In this document: piece by piece, positions 1-9,000 of the stretch
Numbering within the stretch: the first letter of the stretch is position 1
Layout of the letters: each line of letters begins with the position of its first letter
Origin: Halogeometricum limi
GTDB taxonomy: Archaea > Halobacteriota > Halobacteria > Halobacteriales > Haloferacaceae
Length of the DNA: 64,000 bases
Reading direction: 5' to 3'
NCBI RefSeq assembly: GCF_900115785.1
Contig: NZ_FOYS01000001.1
Span: 360,759-424,758 of the forward strand
Translations under genes and position numbers: made by a program
Notes under the pieces: model-generated
What the model saw: the letters and a program-made list of their open reading frames with translations, nothing else
What the model was told of the DNA's origin: nothing
Database searches by the model: none

Positions 1-353
1 GTGTAGCCGAGCGCCGACACGGCCCCGCCGAGGGCGTGGCCGCCGTGGACGATGGCCTCGTAGCCGTGTTTCAGCGACTCCCACCCGGCGATGCCGAACA
101 GGAGCACCGAGACGAGAAACGAGTAGAAGAACTGCGCTTTGCCGTAGCCGAACGGGTGCGCCCTGCTCGACTCCTTCTTGCTGTACCGGATGCCGACGAG
201 GAGGAACACCTGGTTGCCCGTGTCCGAGATGGAGTGGTACGTCTCCGAGAGCATCGACGGGCTCTGGGTGAGGAGATATCCGAAGAACTTCAGTATCGCG
301 ATGGCGCCGTTCGCGAAGAGTGCGGCGATGACGACGCCTCTGCTACCTGCCAT
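1..353 (-). CDS. Cation diffusion facilitator (CDF) family metal transporter, C-terminus cut by window edge
   Basis: About 117 N-terminal residues are visible from the ATG at 353. CDF proteins export divalent metals (Zn, Co, Cd, Mn or Fe) from the cytoplasm in exchange for protons. The first membrane helix (residues ~7-28) is followed by SETYHSISDTGNQ with H40 and D44 in the TM2 metal-site position, then HPFGYGKAQFF, the usual CDF loop before TM3. The rest of the gene lies outside the window, so metal specificity and the cytoplasmic domain cannot be judged. It is divergent from the downstream phosphoesterase. Confidence 0.88.
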   Translation of the reverse strand, partial: MAGSRGVVIAALFANGAIAILKFFGYLLTQSPSMLSETYHSISDTGNQVFLLVGIRYSKKESSRAHPFGYGKAQFFYSFLVSVLLFGIAGWESLKHGYEAIVHGGHALGGAVSALGY

Positions 354-480
354 GCTCTCACGTCAAGCGACTCCCGTAAGAGCGTTTCCACGGTGACGCC
401 GGTGGTGAATCGCCGCCGTCTCCGAGACGCGTCCGGAGAGCGGAACGTTCCTGTTGCTTCGAATCGTACGGGACCTCAGC

Positions 481-1002
481 ATGCTCACCGTCGTCTCCGA
501 CACGCACAGTACGGACTCGCATCGACTCACCGGGCGGACGCTGGACGCCGTCCGCGAAGCGGAACTCGTCGTCCACCTCGGCGACTTCATGCGAGAACCC
601 GTCCTCGACGCGTTCGAGAGCGAGTCGTCGCGCCTCTTCGGCGTGTACGGCAACAACGACGACGACGGTATCCGCGAACGCCTCCCGGCGGCGCGGAACT
701 TCGAGTTCGGCGGCCTGACGTTCGCGGCGACGCACACCCGCCGCGGCGGTTCGACGGCGCTCACGATGTTCGGGCGCGAACGCGACGCCGACGTGGTCCT
801 CTTCGGACACAGCCACCAACCCACGTTCGACGCGACGGGTGCCGTGACGCTTCTGAACCCCGGGAGCCACGCGCAACCGCGGGGTCACCGGGCCGCACAC
901 GCCGAACTAGAGTCGATGACCGACGGCGGCGTCAACGGGAGACTCGTCACCGTCGAAGGCGAGACGTTCGAGACGTTCACGATTCCACCGGTCGAGGACT
1001 GA
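481..1002 (+). CDS. Metallophosphoesterase, YfcE/MJ0936-like
   Basis: A 173-aa calcineurin-like phosphoesterase. The start at 481 puts the first metal motif SDTH (D7, H9) right at the N-terminus as in this family; an in-frame upstream ATG at 454 would add nine unrelated residues. Further family motifs are HLGDF, GNNDDD and the C-terminal GHSHQP. The family hydrolyses phosphodiesters or phosphomonoesters with two divalent metals; the natural substrate is unknown. The gene stands alone and converges on the HTH regulator that ends at 1264. Confidence 0.86.
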   Translation: MLTVVSDTHSTDSHRLTGRTLDAVREAELVVHLGDFMREPVLDAFESESSRLFGVYGNNDDDGIRERLPAARNFEFGGLTFAATHTRRGGSTALTMFGRERDADVVLFGHSHQPTFDATGAVTLLNPGSHAQPRGHRAAHAELESMTDGGVNGRLVTVEGETFETFTIPPVED

Positions 1003-1263
1003 CGGCGCGAAAGGGGAAGAGTGGGGGAGGGCGCACCTCGGATGTCAGTGCAGGTCACACGGACGCGGGACGCGGTGCGACGCCGGTGGTCGGTTCGATT
1101 CGGGAGTGGGGGCGTGCGTCGCGTGGGCGAGACGGTGGAGGGCGCCTCGCGCGGTGCCGCGTCCGGCGTTCGGATTCGATGGAGGGCCGAAACGCCGTGA
1201 GACCTTGCACTTCGTCGGTGTTTCCCCGTGCGGATATACGCACCGTAAAGTCAAACTGCGTTT

Positions 1264-2259
1264 TCACCTACGAACCATCCAGTACGCCGTCGCTACCGCG
1301 AGGGTGAGGACGCCGCCGAGGAAGAACAGTTCCGCGGGCGACAGCGCCGCCAGTTCGACGACGCCCGACCCACTCCCGAGCGACGTCTCGACGGCGGTTC
1401 GAGTGGCCTCGGAGGCGGTTTCGGTCGCTCGCGCGGTCACCGTCTGCGCCGTCTCAGTCGCCGTCGGCGCTTCCGTCTCGGCGGCGGCCGTGGCCGTCTC
1501 CATCGAGGTGGCGGCGTCCGTCCGCGTCGCCTCGCCCGCCTCCGTCGTCGTCGCTTCGGCGGCGCCGAACCCACCGGCGTCGCCGTCCGTCGCCGTCGGA
1601 GTTCCCGTCTCGGCGGGAGTTTCGGTCGCTCGTTCCGGCGCTTCCGTCTCTGCGGCCGTCGGCGTCGTCCCCGCCGTCGCGTTCGTCGCGCCGCCCGCGC
1701 CACCGGCGTCGGCCGCCGTCGTCGCCCCGTCGTCGCCGCCTCCTCCCGACGCCGACCCGCCGTCCGTGGCCGCACCGCCGGCCGACTCGCTCTGGTCGAC
1801 GAGGGTGACGCCCGGCCCCGCGGCAGTCGTCGTCAACCGCTCGACGACGACGCTCCCGAGTGCCACGGCACCGAGGCCGCCGAGCAGTTGCGAGAGCACC
1901 GTCTGGAGGCCGCCGGTGTCGTCTTCGTTCCCGGCGACGACGACGAGTGCGCGGTCGGCGGGCGTGTAGACGGTCATCTCGCGGCCCTTCTCGGAGTACG
2001 CCGTCCCGCCGGACTCGATGAGGTCGGCGTCTTCGAGTTTACCGAGGTGGTACTGCGCGTTCTGGATGGAGGTGTCCACCCGCGCTGCGACTTCCGAGGG
2101 GGTCGCGGGTTCGTCGTGCAGCGAGGAGAGTATCGCTCGCGCGGTGTTCGAGGAGATGGCCGAGAGCAACTCCGACACCTCGTCGCTGTCGATTCCGACG
2201 ACGCGAGGCTCTTTGTCGCCCTCTGGAGGGTCGGGCCGAGTGGGGAGGATGTCGGCCAT
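1264..2259 (-). CDS. Membrane-anchored winged-helix (ArsR-like) transcriptional regulator
   Basis: 331 aa from the ATG at 2259; an in-frame ATG at 2289 is an alternative. Residues ~20-100 form a winged helix of haloarchaeal ArsR type (SNTARAILSSLHDEPATPSEVA, then NAQYHLGKLEDADLI). A long Ala/Thr/Glu-rich low-complexity linker follows (~145-300), ending in one C-terminal membrane helix (LFFLGGVLTLAVATAYWMV) and a short basic tail. The layout suggests a DNA-binding head tethered to the membrane by an extended linker, possibly released or signalling at the envelope. The trigger and targets are not visible. Confidence 0.8.
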   Translation of the reverse strand: MADILPTRPDPPEGDKEPRVVGIDSDEVSELLSAISSNTARAILSSLHDEPATPSEVAARVDTSIQNAQYHLGKLEDADLIESGGTAYSEKGREMTVYTPADRALVVVAGNEDDTGGLQTVLSQLLGGLGAVALGSVVVERLTTTAAGPGVTLVDQSESAGGAATDGGSASGGGGDDGATTAADAGGAGGATNATAGTTPTAAETEAPERATETPAETGTPTATDGDAGGFGAAEATTTEAGEATRTDAATSMETATAAAETEAPTATETAQTVTARATETASEATRTAVETSLGSGSGVVELAALSPAELFFLGGVLTLAVATAYWMVRR

Positions 2260-2365
2260 GTAACCAGTCGATTTCCGAGCGGAGGTCATGAGTCTTCTCC
2301 TCTCTGTGGGGTGTCGACGCGAGGACGGCGAAACGGCTTTACCCGCTCCCCGGAAAGCCCCGCCC

Positions 2366-2545
2366 ATGTCTGCCCGTCCGCTGCAGGGCTTGCTCGACGG
2401 CTTCGTGGAGTTCGTACTCTCCGAACCGATATTCGTCGGCTTTCTGCTCTTGCTCTTGGCGTTCGTCTTCTTCGCGTACCTGTTCATCCGCCGGACGCTG
2501 ACCGGGATGCGGCAAGGATTCGACGAGGGATACCGGGGGAAGTAG
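2366..2545 (+). CDS. Small single-span membrane protein
   Basis: 59 aa from the ATG at 2366 (MSARPLQ). One strong hydrophobic helix (IFVGFLLLLLAFVFFAYLF) is followed by a basic stretch (IRRTLTG), so the C-terminus is probably cytoplasmic. It stops six bases before the PiT phosphate transporter and is probably co-transcribed with it. No family is recognised; a small accessory subunit of the transporter is possible but is only inferred from position. Confidence 0.66.
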   Translation: MSARPLQGLLDGFVEFVLSEPIFVGFLLLLLAFVFFAYLFIRRTLTGMRQGFDEGYRGK

Positions 2546-2551
2546 GCCGCG

Positions 2552-3754
2552 ATGGTTGCGCTCGGAACGCTGGTGACGCTGGTCGTCGCCGCACTGGCGA
2601 GTCTGTTCATGGCGTGGGCTATCGGCGCGGGGTCGTCCGGTTCGACGCCGTTCGCACCCGCCGTCGGCGCGAACGCCATCTCCGTGATGCGCGCGGGGTT
2701 CGTCGTCGGCATCTTCGGGTTCGCGGGCGCGTTCCTCCAGGGGGCGAACGTCACGGAGGCCGTCGGCAACGAACTCGTCCTCGGAAACGTCCTGACGGCC
2801 AGTGCCGCCACCGTGGCACTCCTCACGGCCGCCGCCCTCGTCGCGCTCGGCGTCTTCGCGGGCTACCCCATCGCCACCGCGTTCACCGTCACCGGCGCCG
2901 TCGTCGGCGTCGGCCTCGCCAACGGCGGCCTGCCCGCGTGGGCGAAGTACCAACAGATCGTCTCGCTGTGGGTTCTCACCCCGTTCGTCGGCGGCGGCGC
3001 GGCCTACGCGACGGCGCGACTCCTCCGTAAGGAGTCCGTCTCCGAACGGGTCGCCGTCCCCGCCCTCGGCGGCATCGTCGGCGGCATCGTCGCGACCATC
3101 GACTTCGCCGTGTTCGGTACCGAGGGCCAACCCGCGGGTTCGCTCGCGGAGTTCGTCGCGCGGGCACTCCCGCGGATAGACGTCGCGGGCGTCTCGCTCG
3201 GCGTCGCCCTCGTGACGGTGGCGTTCGCCCTCCTCTCCGCCGGACTCGTCGGCCGCGAGATGGTCCGCGACGAGGCGCAGGGACAGCGTCGCTTCCTCCT
3301 CGTCCTCGGCGGCCTCGTCGCCTTCTCCGCCGGCGGAAGTCAGGTCGGACTCGCCATCGGACCGCTCGTTCCCCTCCTCGATACGGTCGCCATCCCCCTC
3401 CCGGCGCTCCTCGTCGGCGGGGGTCTCGGCCTCCTCGTCGGGTCGTGGACCGGCGCGCCGCGGATGATAAAAGCGCTCGCGCAGGACTACTCCTCGCTCG
3501 GACCGCGTCGGTCCATCGCCGCGATGATTCCCTCGTTCGCCATCGCACAGATAGCCGTCGCCCTCGGCGTCCCCGTCTCGTTCAACGAGATTATCGTCAG
3601 CGCCATCGTCGGAAGCGGGTACGCCGCGGGCGGCGCGGGCGTCAGCAGAGAGAAGATGGTGAAGACGGTCCTCGCGTGGGTCGGGTCGCTCGCCCTCGCG
3701 TTCGGACTCTCGTACGGTATCTTCCGCCTCGTCCGCCTCGTCGTCTCCGTCTGA
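2552..3754 (+). CDS. Inorganic phosphate transporter, PiT family
   Basis: 400 aa, with about ten membrane helices. PiT proteins carry phosphate (often as metal-phosphate) by symport with protons or sodium. The N-terminal signature is present: GSTPFAPAVGANAISVMRAG followed by AFLQGANVTEAVGNELV. The second, related PiT repeat appears at the C-terminus (VPVSFNEIIVSAIVGSGYAAGGAGVSREKMVKTV). The length suits a short archaeal PiT. The small membrane protein just upstream is probably in the same transcript. No PhoU-like gene is adjacent. Confidence 0.9.
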   Translation: MVALGTLVTLVVAALASLFMAWAIGAGSSGSTPFAPAVGANAISVMRAGFVVGIFGFAGAFLQGANVTEAVGNELVLGNVLTASAATVALLTAAALVALGVFAGYPIATAFTVTGAVVGVGLANGGLPAWAKYQQIVSLWVLTPFVGGGAAYATARLLRKESVSERVAVPALGGIVGGIVATIDFAVFGTEGQPAGSLAEFVARALPRIDVAGVSLGVALVTVAFALLSAGLVGREMVRDEAQGQRRFLLVLGGLVAFSAGGSQVGLAIGPLVPLLDTVAIPLPALLVGGGLGLLVGSWTGAPRMIKALAQDYSSLGPRRSIAAMIPSFAIAQIAVALGVPVSFNEIIVSAIVGSGYAAGGAGVSREKMVKTVLAWVGSLALAFGLSYGIFRLVRLVVSV

Positions 3755-3853
3755 GGTCGGCGTCGCTCGGGTCGTCGACGACTCTCCTTTCCTCCCCTCG
3801 CGAGTCGTCGAGGCGCCAGATACGCTCATGAACGCTCGCCACGTAGTTCTCGT

Positions 3854-4207
3854 ATGCCGTCGTCGTCACTCGGGCAACCGGCCCAGTCGGGCGGACACGA
3901 CCGCCGTCGCCGTGTCGTCTACGCGACGTTCTGGGGCGTCTTCGGCGTCTCGTTCGTCGCGCTCGGTATCGCGCGCGGACTGACGCTCCTCGGCCTCGCG
4001 TCCGGACTCGTCGGCGTCGGTGGGTTCGTCCTCACGCTCTACTCGCTGTCGGCACCGGCGCGGGCGCTCCCGGCGCCGGGCGTGTTCTCGCGTCGGGTCG
4101 CGCCCGACGCGGACGGCGACTCCTTCGGCGTCGCGGCGGCGTACGCACTCGCCGTCGTCCTCGGCGCCTTGGCCGTCGTCCTCCTCGCGGTGCTGCTTCT
4201 CGTCTGA
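3854..4207 (+). CDS. Hypothetical membrane protein, three to four predicted helices
   Basis: 117 aa. After a hydrophilic N-terminus (about 20 residues) come two adjacent hydrophobic segments (FWGVFGVSFVALGIARGLTL and ASGLVGVGGFVLTLYSL), a polar loop, and a long C-terminal hydrophobic stretch (AAYALAVVLGALAVVLLAVLLLV). I do not recognise the family. It converges on the CNNM/CorC gene, with 36 bases between the stop codons. Confidence 0.65.
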   Translation: MPSSSLGQPAQSGGHDRRRRVVYATFWGVFGVSFVALGIARGLTLLGLASGLVGVGGFVLTLYSLSAPARALPAPGVFSRRVAPDADGDSFGVAAAYALAVVLGALAVVLLAVLLLV

Positions 4208-4243
4208 ACTGTCCGAAAATGTCAAAAAGCCGCTCGACCGGCG

Positions 4244-5695
4244 CTACTCGTTCTGTATCTCGGCTTCCGTCTCCTCTTCCTCGTCGGCGTCGTAGGACTC
4301 GTCGACGGTGATGCGGGCTTTCATGATGCGCGTGTTGTCCACCTGTTCGATGCGGATGGTGATGCCCTCGAACTCGATCTCTTCGCCCTCTTCGACGAGT
4401 CGCCCCGCGCGGTTGAAGATGAAGCCCGCGAGCGTCTCGAACTCTTCGCCCTCCGGGAGGTCGAGGCCGAGCATCTCGTTGACCTCGTCGATGTTGACTT
4501 CGCCGCGAACGAGCGTCTCGTGTTCGTTGACGACCTCGAACGACTCCTCTTCGTCGTCTTCGAGGATGTCGCCGACGATTTCTTCGACCATGTCTTCGAG
4601 CGTGATGAGCCCCTCCGTGGTCCCGAACTCGTCGATGACGATGACCATCTGGAGGCGGCTATCCTGAATCTCTGTGAGGAGTTCGTCGACGTTCTTCGAC
4701 TCGGGGACGTGCAGCGTCGGTTGGACGATGTCGGCCAACTTGCTGTCGCCCTCGCCGTAGAACTGTTCGCGGACGAGGTCACGGATGTTGACGATGCCGA
4801 TGATGTTGTCGAGGTTGCCGTCGTAGACGGGGACGCGTTCGTGGTCGGACTGGACACACGTCTCGATGGCCTCGTCGACCGGCGCGTCCTTCGGCACGGC
4901 GGTCATGTCCAGACGCGGGGTCATCACCTCCTTGGCGATGGTCTTGTTGAACCGGAAGATGCGGTCCAGCATCTCGCGTTCCTCCTCTTCGATGACGCCC
5001 TCGCGTTCGCCGGTCTGAATGAGGTCTTGAATCTCGTCGCGCGTGATGTACGACGTCTCGATGGCCGACCGGCCACCGGTCACCTTGTTGATGACTCGGG
5101 TCAGGTAGTCGAAGAACACGACGAGGGGGAGCAGCACGTACTCCGAGTACTTGAGAGGCCGCGCGATGCGAAGCGACCACGACTCGGTGTTCTCGACGGC
5201 GTAGGACTTCGGCGCGCTCTCGCCGAACAGCAACACGAGCGTCGTGATGCCGAACGTCGAGATGAGCACGGCCGTTCCCGCGTCGTAGTAGATTCCGACT
5301 ATCGCCGTCGCGATAGAGGACATCGCGATGTTGGCGATGTTGTTCCCGACGAGGATGGTGACGAGGAGTCGGTGCGGGTCGGATTTGAGCTCACTCACGA
5401 CTTTCGCGCCCGGCACGCCGCGTTCGACCAGCGAGTCGACGCGGTGTTTCGCGAGCGAGAACATCGCTATCTCCGAGGAGGAGAAGAACGCCGACAGGCC
5501 GATGAGGAAGACGATGGCGAGGGCTCCGGCGATGGTGATGGTCGTCTCGTCGAGGACCGGGAGCTGTAACACCCCCGCCACGTACCTGGTCACGTCACTC
5601 ACGATGCCTGCGGTCTGGACGGGCGCTGCTGCATCCGCGATGCCCGGAGGGCGATGCTGAGCAGCGATAGATGGTTCGAGCGGCGACAAACCCAT
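4244..5695 (-). CDS. CNNM/HlyC-CorC family membrane protein with CBS pair
   Basis: 483 aa. Order: variable N-terminus, DUF21 membrane domain (~55-245, with AIVFLIGLSAFFSSSEIAMFSLAKHRVDSLVERG), linker DLIQTGEREGVIEEEEREML, a CBS pair (MTPRLDMTAVPKDAPVDEAIE and a second copy ending IDEFGTTEGLITLEDMVEEI), then the CorC/HlyC transporter-associated domain and an acidic tail. The family is linked to Mg2+ (or Co2+/Na+) export or homeostasis, with CBS domains sensing nucleotides. The first ~45 residues are unlike the core, so the true start may be internal. Confidence 0.87.
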   Translation of the reverse strand: MGLSPLEPSIAAQHRPPGIADAAAPVQTAGIVSDVTRYVAGVLQLPVLDETTITIAGALAIVFLIGLSAFFSSSEIAMFSLAKHRVDSLVERGVPGAKVVSELKSDPHRLLVTILVGNNIANIAMSSIATAIVGIYYDAGTAVLISTFGITTLVLLFGESAPKSYAVENTESWSLRIARPLKYSEYVLLPLVVFFDYLTRVINKVTGGRSAIETSYITRDEIQDLIQTGEREGVIEEEEREMLDRIFRFNKTIAKEVMTPRLDMTAVPKDAPVDEAIETCVQSDHERVPVYDGNLDNIIGIVNIRDLVREQFYGEGDSKLADIVQPTLHVPESKNVDELLTEIQDSRLQMVIVIDEFGTTEGLITLEDMVEEIVGDILEDDEEESFEVVNEHETLVRGEVNIDEVNEMLGLDLPEGEEFETLAGFIFNRAGRLVEEGEEIEFEGITIRIEQVDNTRIMKARITVDESYDADEEEETEAEIQNE

Positions 5696-5839
5696 GCAAA
5701 TACGTCTTTTTGTCCGGCCCCGGAATTAAGAGTTGCCCTCTCCGGCACGACGGAGCGGATGTTTTTCGGGTTTCGACCGCTCGCGGCGGGTGATTCCGGG
5801 GTCGAAGCCCTTAGGCGCGGGACGACCGTACGTGGCCCC

Positions 5840-6127
5840 ATGACGGGCGACGAATCGGTGATTACGCTGTACCGTCTTCAGGCGTGCCCCTACTGCGAAC
5901 GGGTCGTCCGCGTCCTGAAGCAACTGAATCTCCCCTACGAGTCGCGGTTCGTCGAACCGATGCATTCCGACCGAGACGTGGTCAAGCGCATCTCCGGGAA
6001 GCGAACCGTCCCGGCCATCGTCGACGAGAACACCGGCGTCACGATGTCCGAGTCCGCGAACATCGTCGACTATCTGCAGAACACGTACGGCGACGGCGCC
6101 GACGCCGACGCCGGAGGTGTCGCCTGA
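5840..6127 (+). CDS. Glutaredoxin-like protein (CPYC) with GST N-terminal fold
   Basis: 95 aa from the ATG at 5840. The thioredoxin-fold core reads LYRLQACPYCERVVRVLKQL with the redox pair C16/C19, cis-Pro motif TVPAI, and SESANIVDYL at the end, as in glutaredoxins and the N-terminal domain of glutathione S-transferases. Haloarchaea use gamma-glutamylcysteine rather than glutathione, so the partner thiol is probably that. The stop codon overlaps the start of the next gene (TGATG), so the two are translationally coupled. Confidence 0.87.
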   Translation: MTGDESVITLYRLQACPYCERVVRVLKQLNLPYESRFVEPMHSDRDVVKRISGKRTVPAIVDENTGVTMSESANIVDYLQNTYGDGADADAGGVA

Positions 6128-6642
6128 TGGTCGACTTCGAAGTCGTCGAGTTGCCCGAGTCGGACCATCCCGAGGTGGGCGAGACGGCCCCTGACTTCAC
6201 GCGCCCCCTCGTGAACGCCGAGTCGTGGGAAGACGTCTCGCTCTCCGAACTCACCGACGAGGGGCCGGTCCTCCTCGTCTTCCACACGATGGACGGGGCG
6301 TTCCCCGCGACGTACGTCTGGAACAACCTGCGCGACCGCGGTATCCCCGAGCAGATACAGACCGTGGGCGTCTCCATCTCCTCGCCGTACGAGCACAAGA
6401 CGCTCTTGAAAGAACGCGGCGTCGAAGCGACGGTTCGGCTCTACTCGGACCCCGCCGCGGGCGTCGCCGCCGACTACGGCATCGAGAACCCCCTCGACGG
6501 CATGACGGGCGTCACCGAACACCGCCCGGCCGTCTTCCTCCTCGACGAGGACCGGACCGTCCGGTACGCGTGGGTCGCGAGCGAGTGGCCCGAGTTCCCC
6601 GACTACGAGGACGTCGCCGACGCCGTTTCCGAACACGCCTGA
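6127..6642 (+). CDS. Redoxin/AhpC-TSA-fold protein lacking cysteine
   Basis: 171 aa. The fold signature is clear: GETAPDFTRPLVNAESWEDVSLSEL, VLLVFHTMDGAFPATYVWNNL, QIQTVGVSISSPYEHKTLLKE, DPAAGVAADYGI and a C-terminal RPAVFLLDEDRTVRYAWVAS. The position where peroxiredoxins carry the peroxidatic cysteine is occupied by HTMDGAFPA, and the whole protein contains no cysteine. It therefore cannot use peroxiredoxin chemistry by itself. It is coupled to the upstream glutaredoxin-like gene, suggesting a partner, chaperone or regulatory role. Confidence 0.82.
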   Translation: MVDFEVVELPESDHPEVGETAPDFTRPLVNAESWEDVSLSELTDEGPVLLVFHTMDGAFPATYVWNNLRDRGIPEQIQTVGVSISSPYEHKTLLKERGVEATVRLYSDPAAGVAADYGIENPLDGMTGVTEHRPAVFLLDEDRTVRYAWVASEWPEFPDYEDVADAVSEHA

Positions 6643-6699
6643 CGCGCCGATACGTCCGCTTCGGCACTCTCTTCTTTCCGTACCGCGTCCACACGAGCG

Positions 6700-7326
6700 A
6701 TGCCGAACTTCGACGAGTCGATAGCGGAGGCCGCCCGTGCGGTCCGCGCGGGCGACGCCGTCGTCTATCCGACCGAGACGGTGTACGGCCTCGGTGCCGA
6801 CGCGACGGACGCCGACGCCGTCGAACGAATCTTCGAGTTGAAAGGCCGCGCACGCGAGAAACCGCTCTCCGTGGGCGTCCCCGACGTCGCCACCGCGCGC
6901 GAGTACACCCGCCCGACGGCGTTCGAAGCCGAGTTCATGGAGGCGTTCCTCCCCGGCCCCGTCACCGTCGTCGTCGCACGCGGCCCCGACCTCCCCGACG
7001 TCGTCACCGCGGGCGGTGACCGCGTCGGCGTCCGAATCCCGGACTACGACGTGACGCTCGAGTTCTACCGACGCGCGGACCGGCCGGTGACGGCGACGAG
7101 TGCGAACCGGAGCGGCGACCCGAGCGTGACGAACCCGGCACAACTGGACGCCGGCCTCCGGTCGGCGGTGGGTGCCGTCCTCGACGCCGGTGACACGCCC
7201 GGCGGCACCGAGAGCACCGTCGTCGACCCCGGCCGAAACGTGATTCATCGCCGCGGTGCGTTGGCCGACGACGTGGAGACGTGGCTCACGGACCGCGCCG
7301 ACGCGCCGCCGACCGTCGACGACTGA
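6700..7326 (+). CDS. L-threonylcarbamoyladenylate synthase (Sua5/YrdC)
   Basis: 208 aa. The YrdC domain makes threonylcarbamoyl-AMP from threonine, bicarbonate and ATP for the t6A37 modification of ANN-decoding tRNAs. Family motifs: AGDAVVYPTETVYGLGADA, IFELKGRAREKPLSV, FLPGPVTVVV, RVGVRIPD and TATSANRSGDPS. The C-terminal GGTESTVVD and VIHRRGAL match the end of the domain; there is no long Sua5 domain, so this is the short YrdC/TsaC-like form. It acts in the cytoplasm before the KEOPS complex. Confidence 0.92.
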   Translation: MPNFDESIAEAARAVRAGDAVVYPTETVYGLGADATDADAVERIFELKGRAREKPLSVGVPDVATAREYTRPTAFEAEFMEAFLPGPVTVVVARGPDLPDVVTAGGDRVGVRIPDYDVTLEFYRRADRPVTATSANRSGDPSVTNPAQLDAGLRSAVGAVLDAGDTPGGTESTVVDPGRNVIHRRGALADDVETWLTDRADAPPTVDD

Positions 7327-7371
7327 TACCGTACCGTTCCACGCTACGTTTCTCTGTCTTCTCCCGTCGTC

Positions 7372-8040
7372 TCAGAGCCCCAAGAGCGACTTCAGCGACC
7401 GGGTTTTCGTGCCGCACGTCGTTCGGTAGTCGCAGGCGGCGCACTTGTCGGAGTCGCCGATTCGGGGCGGGACGCCCGCCATCTGCCGGACGGTCCACAG
7501 CGTCCGCCGATACGCGCCCGCGTTCCGCGTCGTGAGCCGGACGGTTCGGACGACGCCGTGGGCCGGATACTCGACCATCGCCCGCGGAATCTCCCGCTCT
7601 TCCTCCCACGCCAACGCCTTCGCGACGGCGACGGCGCGGACGCGTTGCGGTTCCCACACGCCTCGCTCCGGCGGGTCGCCCGGCGAGACGATGGTCGGGA
7701 CCGGCGGGTCGCCGTCGAGCACCTTGTGGGCGACGCCGTGACAGTCGCGTCCGCGGAGAAACCGCTCTCTGTGGGTCGGCCGCGCCAACTCCGTCCAGTC
7801 GTCGCGACGAGCGAGGCGGGCGAGATTCTCGCGGTACGCCGCGGGTTCAACCGCGAGCGCGTGCGAACGGAGTTCGTCGTCGTCGGCACGCAGCGACTCC
7901 TCGTAGCGGAAGGCGAGTTCGCGGACCCGTTCCACCTCGGGCGGGGGCGCGTGGTCGTCGTCTCGCTCGGCGTAGTACAGTTGTCGCGGGCAGTAGGCGG
8001 CCCGTCCGAGGTGTGAGAACGGCGTCGAGGTTCGGGACAC
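7372..8040 (-). CDS. Solo Cas4-like protein with four-cysteine Fe-S motif
   Basis: 222 aa. The N-terminus LGRAAYCPRQLYYAERD carries C17 of the Cas4 pattern, and the C-terminus KCAACDYRTTCGTK supplies C200, C203 and C209, together the usual four [4Fe-4S] ligands of Cas4/AddB-type nucleases. I do not find a clear D...ExK nuclease core between them. There is no CRISPR array or other cas gene in the window, so it is a stand-alone homologue. Its role may be DNA end processing or a non-catalytic one. Confidence 0.74.
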   Translation of the reverse strand: MSRTSTPFSHLGRAAYCPRQLYYAERDDDHAPPPEVERVRELAFRYEESLRADDDELRSHALAVEPAAYRENLARLARRDDWTELARPTHRERFLRGRDCHGVAHKVLDGDPPVPTIVSPGDPPERGVWEPQRVRAVAVAKALAWEEEREIPRAMVEYPAHGVVRTVRLTTRNAGAYRRTLWTVRQMAGVPPRIGDSDKCAACDYRTTCGTKTRSLKSLLGL

Positions 8041-8097
8041 GGCGACTGTGGCCGCCCGTTCGTACTTGAACGTTGGTCCGGTGGCCGCCTCGCCGAC

Positions 8098-9000
8098 TCA
8101 GAGGTCGAAGCCGGGTTCGTAGGCCAAGAGCGTCGTCATCGCGTCCTTCGTCGACCCCTCGCGGACGTGCAGTTCCTCGTCGGAGACGTTCGCGAGTCGT
8201 TCGACGACGCGCCGCTTCTCGGGCACCTGCGAGGGATGCTCTCGGACGAAGTGCAGGAGGGCGGCGTGAGCGTACTCCCACACCACCTCGTCGTCGTCCT
8301 CGAACGTCTCCGGGAGCGCCGTCACCGTCCGGGGGAACCGCTGCGGTTCCGCGCCGAGCAGTTTCCCGGCGGTCATCACGCCGGCGAGTCTGACCGACGG
8401 GTCGTCCGCTCGAAGGGCGGCCATGACCTGTCTGTCGGTCCGCGCGACTCGCTCCGGAAACGCCTGTCCCACCTCGCCGACGACGGCGAGAGCGGCCTGT
8501 CGAGTCGGCGTGTGCGGCGTCTCCAGACGTCGAACGGCGGCTTCGAGTCCCTTCGCGGCCACCCGTGGGCGGACCGCGGACAACTGCGCGAGTGCGCGCA
8601 GGCCGACGAACGAGCGGTAGTCGTCGTCGTCGGACGCGAACGCGACGACGTCGTCCACCCACACCTCGAACTCGACGGGGCGAAGGAGTCCCAGCAAGTC
8701 GAGTGCTTCCTCGGCGGCCGTCTGCGCCTCGTCGTCGCCGTCGCGGACGATGCGTAACAGGTCGCCGACGGCGTCGCCCGCGGCGACGGGGTCCGTGAGC
8801 GCCGTCTCCACGACGCGTTTCACGAACGCGTCCGGTTCGAGGCGTTCTGCGGACTCGTCGACGACGACACCGGCCGGTCGCTCCTCGTCGGGAGTCTGGT
8901 CTGTGGACCGGTTCTGCTGCGGGTCGTCGACGGTTTCGAGTTCGCCCTCGTCTCCGTCTGGTGGCTCTCGTGACACAGTGTGGCCTCGGCTATGACTCAA
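8098..9000 (-). CDS. HEAT-repeat protein
   Basis: 300 aa. A charged, probably disordered N-terminal ~50 residues precedes tandem alpha-helical repeats of ~35-40 residues, for example DPVAAGDAVGDLLRIVRDGD, VGLRALAQLSAVRPRVAAKG, TRQAALAVVGEVGQAFPERV and PSVRLAGVMTAGKLLGAEP. Such solenoids usually mediate protein contacts. The gene follows the Cas4-like gene's opposite end by 57 bases on the same strand, so the two could share a transcript. Function unknown. Confidence 0.77.
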   Translation of the reverse strand: MSHSRGHTVSREPPDGDEGELETVDDPQQNRSTDQTPDEERPAGVVVDESAERLEPDAFVKRVVETALTDPVAAGDAVGDLLRIVRDGDDEAQTAAEEALDLLGLLRPVEFEVWVDDVVAFASDDDDYRSFVGLRALAQLSAVRPRVAAKGLEAAVRRLETPHTPTRQAALAVVGEVGQAFPERVARTDRQVMAALRADDPSVRLAGVMTAGKLLGAEPQRFPRTVTALPETFEDDDEVVWEYAHAALLHFVREHPSQVPEKRRVVERLANVSDEELHVREGSTKDAMTTLLAYEPGFDL

